Shown piece after piece: positions 8,030-16,854 of a stretch of 64,000 bases of DNA. The stretch is from Albimonas sp963816545 (GTDB lineage: Bacteria; Pseudomonadota; Alphaproteobacteria; Rhodobacterales; Rhodobacteraceae). The notes under the pieces are model-generated. The model was not told the DNA's origin, made no database searches, and saw only the letters and a list, made by a program, of their open reading frames with translations. The stretch covers positions 310,001-374,000 of the forward strand of contig CAWFLE010000007.1 in NCBI GenBank assembly GCA_963816545.1, in the 5' to 3' direction. Made by a program: the position numbers and the translations under genes. Each line of letters begins with the position of its first letter. Within the stretch, counting starts at the first letter, position 1.

Positions 8030-8869
8030 ATGAGATTCGAAGGCACGCGCGACTACGTCGCGACCGAAGACCTCAAGATCGCCGTCAACGCCGCCATCAC
8101 GCTGGAGCGTCCGCTGCTGGTGAAGGGCGAGCCCGGCACCGGCAAGACCGAGCTTGCGCGCCAGGTGGCCGGCGCGCTGGACCTGCCGATCATCGAGTGG
8201 AACGTGAAGTCCACCACCAAGGCGCAGCAGGGCCTTTACGAATACGACGCGGTGAGCCGTCTGCGGGACTCCCAGCTCGGCGACGAGCGGGTGCGCGACG
8301 TGCGCAACTACATCAAGCCGGGCAAGCTGTGGGAGGCGTTCAACGCCGACCGGAAGGTGGTCCTGCTGATCGACGAGATCGACAAGGCCGACATCGAGTT
8401 CCCCAACGACCTGTTGCAGGAGCTCGACCGGATGGAGTTCTACGTCTACGAGACGGGAGAGCTGATCCGCGCCAAGCAGCGGCCGATCGTGCTGATCACC
8501 TCGAACAACGAGAAGGAGCTGCCGGACGCCTTCCTGCGCCGCTGCTTCTTCCACTACATCCAGTTCCCGGACAACGAGACCATGTCCGAGATCGTCAAGG
8601 TCCACTTCCCCGACATCAAGCAGACCCTGCTGCGCGCCGCCCTGACCCAGTTCTACGACGTGCGCGAGACGCCGGGCCTGAAGAAGAAGCCCTCCACCTC
8701 CGAGGTGCTGGACTGGCTGAAGCTGCTGATGTCCGACGATCTGGACGCGGCTGACCTTCGGACCTCGCCGACGGATGCGCTGCCGAAGCTGCACGGGGCG
8801 CTCCTGAAGAACGAGCAGGACGTGCACCTGTTCGAGCGGCTGGCCTTCATGGCGCGGCGGGACCGCTGA
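8030..8869 (+). CDS. MoxR-family AAA+ ATPase
   Basis: Chaperone-like ATPase, cytosolic. 279 residues with Walker A GEPGTGKT (33-40), Walker B LLIDEID (112-118), sensor-like ITSNNEKELPDAFLRR and a helical C-terminal lid. MoxR proteins usually work with a von Willebrand factor A partner to insert metals or assemble complexes. In related genomes a CoxE/vWA gene often follows; here the next plus-strand position is a hairpin and then a broken VPLPA gene on the other strand, so the partner must be elsewhere. The start at 8030 follows CAGGGAGCGGG; the longer frame to 7886 has no recognisable N-terminus. Confidence 0.9.
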   Translation: MRFEGTRDYVATEDLKIAVNAAITLERPLLVKGEPGTGKTELARQVAGALDLPIIEWNVKSTTKAQQGLYEYDAVSRLRDSQLGDERVRDVRNYIKPGKLWEAFNADRKVVLLIDEIDKADIEFPNDLLQELDRMEFYVYETGELIRAKQRPIVLITSNNEKELPDAFLRRCFFHYIQFPDNETMSEIVKVHFPDIKQTLLRAALTQFYDVRETPGLKKKPSTSEVLDWLKLLMSDDLDAADLRTSPTDALPKLHGALLKNEQDVHLFERLAFMARRDR

Positions 8870-8875
8870 GCGACG

Positions 8876-8902
8876 CGCGCCGGCGGTCCTCCCGCCGGCG
8901 CG
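8876..8902. terminator. Bidirectional hairpin between moxR and the broken VPLPA gene
   Basis: Arms of 11 bases (CGCGCCGGCGG / CCGCCGGCGCG) around TCCTC, seven bases after the moxR stop and seven before the stop of the converging gene. Confidence 0.5.
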
Positions 8903-8908
8903 GACGCT

Positions 8909-9460
8909 TCACCCTGCCCGGCGACGGGCGTCGAAGGGGAGCCCGCTGAGCGCCGCCGCCGGCAGCGGAGCCGCGGCGGGAAGCGGAACGCCGGACGCCG
9001 CCGGTGACGTCCCCTCGAGCGAGAGCGACTGCGCCGGGACGCCGTTCGAGCCGGAAAAGTAGATGTGCTCGTAGTCGGTGAACTCCGTAAGGCGGAGGGA
9101 GAGGGTGAGGGGGAGGTGGTCGTCGCCAGCTCGGAGCCTCGATCCACGGCGCCGACGGCCAGCGTCCAGCTGTAGATCCGGGCGAGGTCGTCAACGCGGC
9201 GGCGGTCAGCGCCGTCCCGGAATCTGGATCGTAGCGCTCGGAGCGCGTCGGAGAGCGATGACTGGTCGAAGCGCAGCCAGCCCCCGATCTCGATGGAGCT
9301 GGCGGGCCTGGAATAGGCCCGGACGATGTCGTTGTCGTTGTCGTAGCCGGAGGCGGGCGCGTCGCTGGTCCTGACGCTGCCGCCGAGTTCCGCGGTCAGG
9401 TTGACCGGCGGGGCGGCGGTCGGAACGGCGGCCAGTCGGGCGCGACCGGAGACGTGCGGG
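8909..9460 (-). pseudogene. VPLPA-CTERM secreted protein, broken by frameshifts
   Basis: The minus strand reads, in pieces, VPTAAPPVNLTAELGG, SSIEIGGWLRFDQSSLSD, a second-frame SERYDPDSGTALTAAALT, then DLARIYSWTLAVGAVDRGSE, then a third-frame TEFTDYEHIYFSGSNG and finally VPLPAAAPLPAAALSG followed by an Arg-rich end. The pieces follow the order of a secreted VPLPA-CTERM protein: beta-rich body, VPLPA motif, short hydrophobic stretch, basic tail. At least three frame changes are needed and no convincing start or signal peptide is left, so this may be a true pseudogene, though sequencing indels probably contribute. Confidence 0.55.
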
Positions 9461-9552
9461 CGCTACAACCGATCTTCGGGCGGATCGAGAACCGCCGGCG
9501 CCGGAAGCCTGCATCGGAAGCATGCCCTGCCGCACGCTCGGCCGACGGGCGG

Positions 9553-10635
9553 CTACGCGCCCACATCCCGCGGCGCCACCGCCACCGACTTCACCACCGC
9601 AAAGCACGAGATCCCGGGCGCGAGTCCCAGCGCTTCGGCCGAGCGGCGCGTTACGCGGGCCAGCAGCACGTCCTCGCCCGCGCGAAGCTGCACGAGCGCA
9701 CCCGGCCCCTCGCCCATCCGCACCGCCGCGACCACCGCCGGCAAGATGTTGAGCGCCGACAACCCCTCGGGCCGAGTACGTGACAGGATCACGTCCTGCG
9801 CCTCCACTCGCAGGCGCAGGCCCGCCCCCGGCCCCGCTCCCACCCGCGGCAGGAACAGCGGGCCCGCCGAGACCGCAAGCTCGGTCAACCCGTCCGAATG
9901 GTGCCGCACCACCCGGGCGGTCAGCACCGCCCCGGCTTCGCGCACCCCGATGGCGCGAGCGACGTCGAGATCGGAAAACACCTCCGCAGCCTGTCCTGCG
10001 CGCAACACCCGGCCCGCCTCCATCACCACCACCGTGGTTGCGAGCCGTGCCACCTCCGCCACCGAGTGGCTGACATAGAGGATCGGGACGCCCAACTCGT
10101 CCCGCAGCCGCTCGAGGTAAGGCAGGATCTCGTCCTTGCGCGCCTCATCCAGCGCCGCCAGCGGCTCATCCATCAGCAGGAGCCGCGGGCGGGCCAACAG
10201 CGCCCGCCCGAGGGCCACCCGCTGCCGCTCCCCGCCCGAGAGCGCGCCCGGCCGCCGCTCCAGCAGCGCCTCTATCCCCAGCAGATCCACGATCCACGCC
10301 AGTGCCGGCCCCTCCCGCGCCCCTGCGAACCAGGCGCCGTAAAGCAGGTTGCGCCGCACCGTCAGATGCGGGAACAGCCGCAACTCCTGAAAGACGTAGC
10401 CCACCCTGCGCCGATGCGGCGGCAGCCAGAACCCGGAGGCGAGATCGAACAGAACCTCCCCCCCAACCTCCGCCCGGCCCGCATCCGGGCGCAGCAGCCC
10501 CGCGATGGCGTTGACGAACGTGGTCTTGCCCGAGCCCGAACGCCCGAACAGCGCCGTCACCCCCTCCGGCGCCTCGAAGGCCGCGTCCATCGCGAAGTCT
10601 GGAAAGGCGTGACGCACCGTCGCCCTGAGCGTCAT
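9553..10635 (-). CDS. modC: Molybdate ABC transporter ATP-binding protein
   Basis: Energises molybdate import. 360 residues. The ABC domain carries Walker A GRSGSGKT near residue 32, signature LSGGERQR, Walker B LLLMDEPLAALD and switch His in YVSHS. The C-terminal 100 residues form the TOBE/Mop-like domain (SALNILPAVV, LLARVTRRSAEALGLAPG) typical of ModC. The ATG overlaps the modB stop as ATGA, so modA, modB and modC are translationally coupled on the minus strand. The frame is intact. Confidence 0.95.
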   Translation of the reverse strand: MTLRATVRHAFPDFAMDAAFEAPEGVTALFGRSGSGKTTFVNAIAGLLRPDAGRAEVGGEVLFDLASGFWLPPHRRRVGYVFQELRLFPHLTVRRNLLYGAWFAGAREGPALAWIVDLLGIEALLERRPGALSGGERQRVALGRALLARPRLLLMDEPLAALDEARKDEILPYLERLRDELGVPILYVSHSVAEVARLATTVVVMEAGRVLRAGQAAEVFSDLDVARAIGVREAGAVLTARVVRHHSDGLTELAVSAGPLFLPRVGAGPGAGLRLRVEAQDVILSRTRPEGLSALNILPAVVAAVRMGEGPGALVQLRAGEDVLLARVTRRSAEALGLAPGISCFAVVKSVAVAPRDVGA

Positions 10636-11327
10636 GCGCCCCCCACCCGCCGCGCAACCCGGGTCGCCAGCGCCTCCGACACCAGAAGCGCCCCCATCGA
10701 GACGGCGACCGATACGACCACCAGCGACAGCGCCGCGCCCTCCCCGCCCGGAACCTGCAAGAAGGCGTAGATGGCCGAGGGCAGGGTCTGCGTCTCGCCG
10801 GGAATCGAGGAGACGAAGGTGATCGTCGCCCCGAACTCCCCCATCGCCCGCGCGAAGCCCAGGATCGCGCCCGCCAGCACGCCGGGCAGGATCAGCGGCA
10901 GCGTCACCGTCAGGAAAACCCAGACGCGCGAGGCGCCGAGCGTGGAGGCCGCCTGCTCCAGCTTCGGGTCCACCGCATCGATCGAAAGCCGGATGGCGCG
11001 CACAACGAGAGGGAAGGCCATGATCCCCGTGGCGAGCGCCGCCCCCGTCCAGCGGAAGGCCAGCACGACGCCGAACTTGTCGCGCAGGAAGCCCCCGACG
11101 GGTCCCTGCGTGCCGAACACGATCAGCAGCAGGTAGCCCGTCACCACCGGCGGCAGCACCAGCGGCAGATGCACCGCGCCGTTCAGCAGCGGCCGGCCCC
11201 AGAACCGGCCCCGCGCCAGCGCCATGGCGGCCGCGACGCCCAGGGGCAGGCTGACCAGCGTCGCCCAGAACGCCACCTTCAGCGACAGGCGCAGCGCCTC
11301 CCACGCTTCGGGCGGCAGGTCGCTCAA
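10632..11327 (-). CDS. modB: Molybdate ABC transporter permease
   Basis: Inner-membrane channel of the molybdate importer. 231 residues with five to six membrane spans and the cytoplasmic EAA loop (EQAASTLGASRVWVFLTVTLPL) that docks onto ModC. The length is normal for ModB. It overlaps modA by four bases upstream and modC by four downstream. Confidence 0.95.
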   Translation of the reverse strand: MSDLPPEAWEALRLSLKVAFWATLVSLPLGVAAAMALARGRFWGRPLLNGAVHLPLVLPPVVTGYLLLIVFGTQGPVGGFLRDKFGVVLAFRWTGAALATGIMAFPLVVRAIRLSIDAVDPKLEQAASTLGASRVWVFLTVTLPLILPGVLAGAILGFARAMGEFGATITFVSSIPGETQTLPSAIYAFLQVPGGEGAALSLVVVSVAVSMGALLVSEALATRVARRVGGA

Positions 11328-12070
11328 GGGACGAGGACCTCGAAGCCTTGCCCCTCGAACGCCGCCCGCGCCTCCGGGCCGCGCAAGAACTTCAGGAAAT
11401 CCGCGGAGAGCGGCGCGCCGCCCGCGACCGCCGCCGCCGGGTACACGATGGGCGGATGCGACCCCTCCGGGAAGGCGCCCACCACGCTCACCCGCGGCTC
11501 CGCGGCCGCGTCGGTCGCGTAGACCACCCCCAGCGGCGCCTCGCCTGAGGCGACCAGCGCCAGCGCCGCGCGCACGCTATCCGTCTGGGCCACGCGACCC
11601 GCGACCCCTTCCCACAGGCCGAGCAACTCCAGCGCCGCCTTGCCGTAGATCCCCGCCGGGACCGCCCCCACCAGCGCCATCGCCAGCCGCCCCTCGCCGA
11701 GCTGCGCCGAGAGGTCGAAGCCCGGCCCGATCTCCGCCGCCTCCGCCTCGCCATGGGCTGCCAGCACGATCCGGTTGCCCAGAAGATCGAAGCGGGATCC
11801 GGGGACGAGACGCCCCGCCGCCTCCACCGCGTCCATCCACGCGACATTCGCCGAAAGGAAGACGTCCGCCGGCGCCCCCTGCTGGATCTGACGCGCCAGC
11901 GCCGAGGTGCCGGCGTAGGAGACCGCCACCTCCCACCTCGTCTGCGCCTCCCAGTCCTCAGCGACCCGATCCAGCGCAGTCTTGAGGCTGGCGGCGGCGA
12001 ACACGGTGAGATCCGCGGCCTGAGCCCCGCCCGCGAATAGCGCGACGACGAGCGCGAGCGGTTTGATCAT
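11324..12070 (-). CDS. modA: Molybdate-binding periplasmic protein
   Basis: Captures molybdate (or tungstate) for ModBC. 248 residues. A signal peptide (MIKPLALVVALFAGGAQA) is followed by LTVFAAASLKTALDRVA, the family's N-terminal signature with ligand-binding Ser, and GTSALARQIQQGAPADVFLS. The start at 12070 has GGGAGG upstream, so a much longer open frame to 12817 is spurious. It is first in modABC. I looked for a ModE or Mop-type operator upstream and could not identify one with confidence. Confidence 0.95.
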   Translation of the reverse strand: MIKPLALVVALFAGGAQAADLTVFAAASLKTALDRVAEDWEAQTRWEVAVSYAGTSALARQIQQGAPADVFLSANVAWMDAVEAAGRLVPGSRFDLLGNRIVLAAHGEAEAAEIGPGFDLSAQLGEGRLAMALVGAVPAGIYGKAALELLGLWEGVAGRVAQTDSVRAALALVASGEAPLGVVYATDAAAEPRVSVVGAFPEGSHPPIVYPAAAVAGGAPLSADFLKFLRGPEARAAFEGQGFEVLVP

Positions 12071-12278
12071 CCGGGCCTCCCAATGGCGAACCACGCGCGC
12101 GAACCATCGCGCCCCTCGGGGACGCGCACAAGCGCTATTCCCCGCTTGATGCAGGTTGCGCCCCACGGGGTGGTGTCGGAGCCGAGGCCGCGTTCGCCGG
12201 CGGTGTCGGTGGGGCGGCCATCGCCGGTCTTCGGCAGGGGATCGGGTCGCGGGACCTTGAACCGGACCGGAGACCACG

Positions 12279-12940
12279 ATGACGGATGGAAGAATGGCCG
12301 TTCTCGAGTTCGTGGAGAAGGATGCGAACGGCGATCTCGTCCGCGAGATGCTCGCCTTCGCGTCGGAGCGGCTGATGGGGGTGGAGGTGGAAGCTGCGAC
12401 GGGCGCTCCGAACGTCGTCCGCTCGGCGGCGCGCGACGCACCGCAACGGCTACCGCGAGCGGGGAGATGCGGGCCGGACGGATCGACCTGATCGGCGCCA
12501 TGGGCGGGACGGGCATCTCGAAGAGCCAGGTCAGCCGGCTCTGCGTGGAGATCGACGAGCGGGTGCAGGCGGTCCCGACGCGCCCGCTCGAGGGGACGCA
12601 GCCCTGTTTCCGGTCGGACGCCACCTGCCTCCGGGTGCGCGACGGCGGCCGCATCGCCGGCCGCGCGGCGGCAATCGCCGTCAACGACGACGGCCATCGT
12701 GAGGGGCTGGGCGTCTGCACGGGCCCGTCCGAGGCCGAGGTGTTCCGGATGGACCTCCTGCGCACGCTCGCCGACCGCGGACAGCGCGGAGTGCAGCTGG
12801 TCGGGGCCGGCGATCACAAGGGCTGCGGGCTGCGGCGCGCCGGGTGTTTGACGCCGCTCATCGGAGATGCCGCGTGCACTGGATGCGCAACGCGCTGGCC
12901 CATGCGCCGGGGTCGATCATCGCCTTGCGCTCAGCAAGGC
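12279..12940 (+). mobile_element. IS256-family transposase remnant
   Basis: Fragments of one IS256/Mutator transposase in shifting frames: MTDGRMAVLEFVEKDANGDL (12279 on), then GAMGGTGISKSQVSRLCVEI and TRPLEGTQPC, then GPSEAEVFRMDLLRTLADRG, and finally RCRVHWMRNALAHAPG near 12870-12912. Between AGRIDL and GAMGGT about 50 residues expected in this family are missing, and the last 130 or so residues, including the catalytic Glu region, are absent. Internal deletion, frameshifts and a lost end make it a dead element. Terminal inverted repeats were not found. Confidence 0.8.
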
Positions 12941-13053
12941 AGGAGGTGCATCGGCAGGTCAAATCCCGCGCAGGCCGCGGATGCTCGCTCAGCGGGATCT
13001 CTTTGGCGCGATCTTCGGCTTGCTCGGCGTGGCGCCCAGTCGGCGGCGAGCTT

Positions 13054-13173
13054 CTCGAAGATCTCGAGTTCGCCTTCATCGCGAAGCGCAGAGGCATCTG
13101 GCCCGCCGCCTGGATGTGCAACGTGCCGGGCGGCTCACGCTCGGGCTTCCATGCCTGGCTCAGCCGACCATCC
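13054..13173 (+). mobile_element. IS3-family orfB 5' fragment
   Basis: Plus-strand reading EFAFIAKRRGIWPAAWMC then GGSRSGFHAWLSRPS matches the N-terminus of IS3-family orfB (typically FAFIAKHRGIWPV and SRSGFHAWL). Only about 40 residues remain and the catalytic core is absent. It abuts an orfA fragment on the opposite strand at about 13175. Confidence 0.6.
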
Positions 13174-13176
13174 AGC

Positions 13177-13325
13177 GATCGATCGCCTGCCAGCGTGAGC
13201 CATGCCGGCTCTCATCGTCCGGAACCAGCCGCACCGCGCGTTCGCGCCCTTCAGGGGAGAACTTGTTCGTCGTCTTGCTCATCGGCTCCATCCTGCTCAG
13301 GAGTGGGAGCCTCCGGCAGACCCGG
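13177..13325 (-). mobile_element. IS3-family orfA 5' fragment with element end
   Basis: Minus-strand reading from 13282, MSKTTNKFSPEGRERAVRL then GSRWQAID, is the start of an IS3-family orfA (helix-turn-helix protein). The sequence just upstream on the minus strand (GGAGGCTCCCACTCC) is plausibly the IS end. Homology stops at about 13177, where the opposite-strand orfB fragment begins. Confidence 0.6.
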
Positions 13326-13897
13326 CGCGGGTCAGAGGCCATAGATCGCTTGTTCGGAAGCGGGATCGGCCTGAAGCTTCAGCGGACGGACGCAGATTTC
13401 GCCGAGGGAGTGGTGCTTCGGTTCGCCAGGTGGAACGGTCGTGCCCATCCATGACAGCTTCATCATGCATAATGTGTATGCGAAGGAGCTGGATCATACG
13501 ATGAGGGCCGAGTTCCAGCGCCAGACGGGTGAAGATCAAGACGAAGATCGCCGCCGAACATGACCCCGGGGTTTAGCCGATGGCCGAACTTCGGAGACGG
13601 GGAAGCTGTAGGAGAAAGCCGCTCTGGAAGCCGCGATCCGGAACGGCATGGGCAAGGAGTGTCGCCGGCATCTGGCGGAACCCGACGGGCGCAACATGAA
13701 CATGGCTCTGGCTTCGGAGACGGATGCCGAGGCGCGGGTGGACACGTTCCTTTCGAGACGGCGCGGCTATCCAGTTGAGCCAAGGGGCCAGCGCGGGCGC
13801 ATCCAGGCGGCGCCCGGCCCGGCGGTCAACGGGCGCGCCTTTCCCTGCGCCGGGCTGCAAGGTAAAGGGAGGCGGATTCGGACCCGGAGGAGGCGCC
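13326..13897. other. Spacer between IS debris and purM
   Basis: No gene recognised. Short frames such as the one giving GKECRRHLAEPDGRNMNMAL (13650-13710) resemble no family I know. A 15-base stretch at 13768-13782 on the minus strand (GGCTCAACTGGATAG) matches a tRNA D-arm, but no acceptor, anticodon or T-arm accompanies it. Probably degraded mobile DNA. The purM ribosome site GGAGGAGG is at its right end. Confidence 0.4.
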
Positions 13898-14937
13898 ATG
13901 ACCCGCAACGGCCTGACCTATCGCGACGCGGGCGTGGACATCGACGCCGGCGACGCGCTGGTGAAGCGCATTGCGCCTGCCGCGGCCTCGACCCGCCGTC
14001 CGGGCGTGGCGGATGCGCTGGGCGGCTTCGGCGGGCTGTTCGACCTGAGGGCCGCGGGCTACGCGGACCCGGTGCTGGTGGCCGCCACCGACGGCGTGGG
14101 CACCAAGCTGCGCATCGCCATCGACGCCGGCCGGCTCGACGGCGTGGGCGTCGATCTCGTCGCCATGTGCGTCAACGACCTGATCTGCCAGGGAGCGGAG
14201 CCGCTCCTGTTCCTCGATTACTTCGCCACCGGCAAGCTTTCGGTGGACGAGGCCGCCCGCGTGATCGAGGGCATCGCCGAGGGCTGCCGGCAGGCCAACT
14301 GCGCCCTGATCGGCGGCGAGACCGCCGAAATGCCGGGCATGTACGCGAAGGGCGATTTCGACCTCGCAGGTTTCGCCGTCGGCGCGGCGGAGCGTGGGGC
14401 CACCCTGCCCGTCCCCTGCCGGCCCGGCGACGTGGTGCTCGGCCTCGCCTCCGACGGCGTCCATTCCAACGGCTTCTCGCTGGTGCGCCGGGTGGCGGAG
14501 GCCGCGGGCCTCGGCTGGGACGCCCCCTGCCCCTTCGCCGACTGCCCGCTCGCCGAGGCGCTGCTGACGCCCACGCGCATCTATGTCCGCCCCGCGCTCG
14601 CCGCGATCTGCGCGGGCGGCGTGCGCGCGCTCGCCCACATCACCGGCGGCGGACTGACCGAGAACCTGCCCCGCGTCCTGCCGGAAGGGCTCGGCGCCCG
14701 GCTCGACCTCTCCGCCTGGCGCCTCCCCCCGTTTTCGCCTGGCTCCGCGACGCCGGCGGGATCGAGGAGCTGGAGCTGCTGCGCGTCTTCAACTGCGGCG
14801 TCGGCCTTTGCCTCGTGGTCGAGCCGGACCGCGCCCGGGCGCTCGCGGACCTCCTGCGGACGGAGGGCGAAACGGTCGTCCGGGTCGGAGAGATCGTCGA
14901 GGGCGAAGGCGTCTCCTACACCGGGACGCTGGCGTGA
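13898..14937 (+). CDS. purM: Phosphoribosylformylglycinamidine cyclo-ligase (AIR synthase), one frameshift
   Basis: Fifth step of purine synthesis: ATP-dependent ring closure of FGAM to AIR. The protein starts MTRNGLTYRDAGVDIDAGD and shows VAATDGVGTKLRIAIDAGR, ALIGGETAEMPGMYAKGDFD and ASDGVHSNGFSLVRR, all PurM hallmarks. The frame breaks in a CCCCCC run near 14728-14733: one more C restores VFAWLRDAGGIEELELLRVF through VSYTGTLA and the TGA at 14935-14937. Repaired length is 346 residues, normal for PurM. A homopolymer deletion in an essential gene points to a sequencing error. GGAGGAGG precedes the ATG; the stop overlaps the purN start. Confidence 0.93.
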
Positions 14938-15548
14938 GCGCCAGGCGCCGCGTCGCCATCCTCATCTCCGGCGGCGGCTCGAACATGGAGGCGCTGCTCG
15001 CCGACATGGCCGACCCGGCCCATCCGGCCGAGCCGGTCCTCGTCCTCTCCAACCGCGCGGATGCCGGCGGGCTGGCGAAGGCGGAGGCGCGCGGGATCCC
15101 CGCCCGGGTGGTGGACCACCGCCCCCACGGCAAGGACCGCGCCGCGTTCGAGCGCGAACTCGCCGCCGCCCTCGCCCCCGCCCAGCCGGACCTGATCTGC
15201 CTCGCCGGCTTCATGCGCGTGCTGACGGCCGGGTTCGTGCAGGCGTGGGAGGGAAGGATGCTCAACATCCATCCCTCGCTGCTTCCCCTATTCCCCGGGC
15301 TGAACACGCATGCCCGCGCCCTCGCCGCCGGCTGCGCCGTTCACGGCTGCACGGTCCATGAGGTGACGGCCGCGCTCGATCTCGGGCCGATCCTCGGTCA
15401 GGCGGTCGTGCCGGTGCTGGCGGGCGACGATCCCGAACGCCTCGCGGCGCGGGTTCTGAAACAGGAGCATCGGCTCTATCCGGCGTGCCTCCGGCGGTTC
15501 GCCTCCGGCGATCGCACGCCGATCGCGCTGCTTGACGCAGCGGCCTGA
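14934..15548 (+). CDS. purN: Phosphoribosylglycinamide formyltransferase
   Basis: Third step of purine synthesis: transfers formyl from 10-formyl-THF to GAR. 204 residues from a GTG start that overlaps the purM stop (GTGA). ILISGGGSNMEALL is the phosphate-binding loop. The formyl-transfer centre is NIHPSLLPLFPGLNTHARA (catalytic Asn and His), followed by GCTVHEVTAALDLGPILGQ with the catalytic Asp. It is coupled to purM, the usual arrangement. Confidence 0.96.
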   Translation: MSARRRVAILISGGGSNMEALLADMADPAHPAEPVLVLSNRADAGGLAKAEARGIPARVVDHRPHGKDRAAFERELAAALAPAQPDLICLAGFMRVLTAGFVQAWEGRMLNIHPSLLPLFPGLNTHARALAAGCAVHGCTVHEVTAALDLGPILGQAVVPVLAGDDPERLAARVLKQEHRLYPACLRRFASGDRTPIALLDAAA

Positions 15549-15732
15549 GCTTCGGCTGTTGCCCCGCCGCATCAGGTTTCTGCGGATGCTCGAAAAATCC
15601 GGGAACCTTTCGTCCCGCCGCGATCCTCGACCCATCTACAGCGTTCGAACCCCAAGGCGTTCCTGTCCCGAAAGGAGGACCGCCTTCGGAACGAGGCGTC
15701 TCCGACGCCTGCTCGACAGTTGGAGCCAGAAT

Positions 15733-16617
15733 ATGAACCGCTTCCTTGCCGCCGCATCCGCGGCAGCCATCCTCGCCTCCGCGCCGCTCGCATCCTTCGC
15801 CCAGGATGCGATGTACTCCGTGGAGTTCCCCTTCGACAGCGACCGTCTCACGTCGGAAGCCCGCACCGAAGTGTCCGACGCGGTCTCGGCGTATCGGTCC
15901 ACCGGCGAGGCCGACATCTCGGTCGAGGGTCACACCGACACCGTCGGCACGCCTGACTACAACCTCGACCTCTCTCGCCGGCGGGCGCAGGCGGTCCAGC
16001 AGGCGCTGGTCTCGCAGGGCGTTCCCATGAGCGCGATCACCACCGACTGGGTCGGCGAGAACGACCTCGCGGTGCAGACCGCCGACGGCGTGCGCATGCA
16101 GGAGAACCGCCGCGTGACCATCGCGCTGCGCGCGGATCGTCCCTCGCCGGCGCCGCAGCCCATGGCCCAGCCGGAGCCGATGGAGCAGGACCGCTTCAGC
16201 GTGGCCGTGGCGCCCTTCTTCGCCTGGACCTGGTCCGCGAACGACAGCGACAGCTCCGACGCCTACATGCCGGGCCTGAACCTGATCGCGACCTACGAGC
16301 TGAACGACAACTTCGCGATCGAGGGCGAGCAGGCGGTGTTCTACGCCTTCGGGCCTGACGACGAGGGCGTCGGCGGCCGTACCGCCATCGGCGCGAACCT
16401 GCAGGTGGACGCGGCCTACGGCCTGATCCCCTACGTGGGCGCGAACTTCGGCGGCTACTACGGCGGCGGCGGCGTGAAGGACCAGCTCTTCGCGGGCCCC
16501 GAGATCGGCGTGCGGTGGCGCTTCCTGGAAGCCAAGGTCGCCTACGACGTGCCGTTCGACCAGGATTGGGACGACGGCGCCGTGGCGGCCTCGGTCGGCA
16601 CCGTGTTCCGCTTCTGA
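15733..16617 (+). CDS. Outer-membrane protein with N-terminal OmpA domain and C-terminal barrel
   Basis: 294 residues. Signal peptide (1-24, ending ASFAQ). Residues 27-136 are an OmpA-type peptidoglycan-binding domain: VEFPFDSDRLTSEA, EGHTDTVGTPDYNLDLSRRR with the Asp/Arg pair that grips diaminopimelate, and QENRRVTI. A Pro-rich linker (PSPAPQPMAQPEP) leads to residues 153-294, which alternate like beta strands (FSVAVAPFFAWTW, YGLIPYVGANFGGYYGG) and end in Phe (VGTVFRF), the usual last residue of outer-membrane barrels. Classical OmpA has the reverse order. It is monocistronic, with a strong terminator downstream. Role inferred: anchoring the outer membrane to the wall. Confidence 0.85.
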   Translation: MNRFLAAASAAAILASAPLASFAQDAMYSVEFPFDSDRLTSEARTEVSDAVSAYRSTGEADISVEGHTDTVGTPDYNLDLSRRRAQAVQQALVSQGVPMSAITTDWVGENDLAVQTADGVRMQENRRVTIALRADRPSPAPQPMAQPEPMEQDRFSVAVAPFFAWTWSANDSDSSDAYMPGLNLIATYELNDNFAIEGEQAVFYAFGPDDEGVGGRTAIGANLQVDAAYGLIPYVGANFGGYYGGGGVKDQLFAGPEIGVRWRFLEAKVAYDVPFDQDWDDGAVAASVGTVFRF

Positions 16618-16692
16618 TCCGATAGCGGCTATCGAAACGGAAAGGGCCGCCCACTGGGGGAGCCATTACGAGCCAAAGGACACGCGTCCTTC

Positions 16693-16731
16693 GCACCTGC
16701 CGGCCGAAAGGCCGGCAGGTGCTTGTTTTTT
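16693..16731 (+). terminator. Strong intrinsic terminator after the OmpA-like gene
   Basis: Perfect 13-base stem GCACCTGCCGGCC / GGCCGGCAGGTGC closed by a GAAA tetraloop and followed by TTGTTTTTT. The clearest Rho-independent terminator in the window. Confidence 0.92.
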
Positions 16732-16773
16732 ACCCGAATCTCGTATCAGCCGCTTGCCCAAAAAGGCGTATTG

Positions 16774-16795
16774 GCGGGAAGTTCGAACTTCCCGC
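16774..16795. repeat. Perfect 22-base palindrome beside the IS3 element
   Basis: Arms GCGGGAAGTTC / GAACTTCCCGC with no spacer, between the terminator and the left end of the IS3 element. It could be an operator, a hairpin or a preferred insertion neighbourhood. No gene next to it obviously needs an operator. Confidence 0.5.
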
Positions 16796-16854
16796 GACGG
16801 CTGCTCTTTGCGCCGTCTTGTACCGCCCCCGGATCGTGAGACACCGATTTGGGA

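Noticed and set aside
12071..12278. Possible ModE or Mop-type operator upstream of modA
   Set aside because: Only loose half-site matches; nothing with the expected symmetry and spacing, so not annotated.
13768..13782. Fifteen bases matching a tRNA D-arm on the minus strand
   Set aside because: No acceptor stem, anticodon arm or T-arm can be built around it, so neither a tRNA gene nor a convincing integration-site remnant is supported.
15560..15732. Possible EcfG-type general stress promoter (GGAAC elements) before the OmpA-like gene
   Set aside because: GGAAC occurs twice, but no GTT element lies 16-17 bases downstream of either copy.
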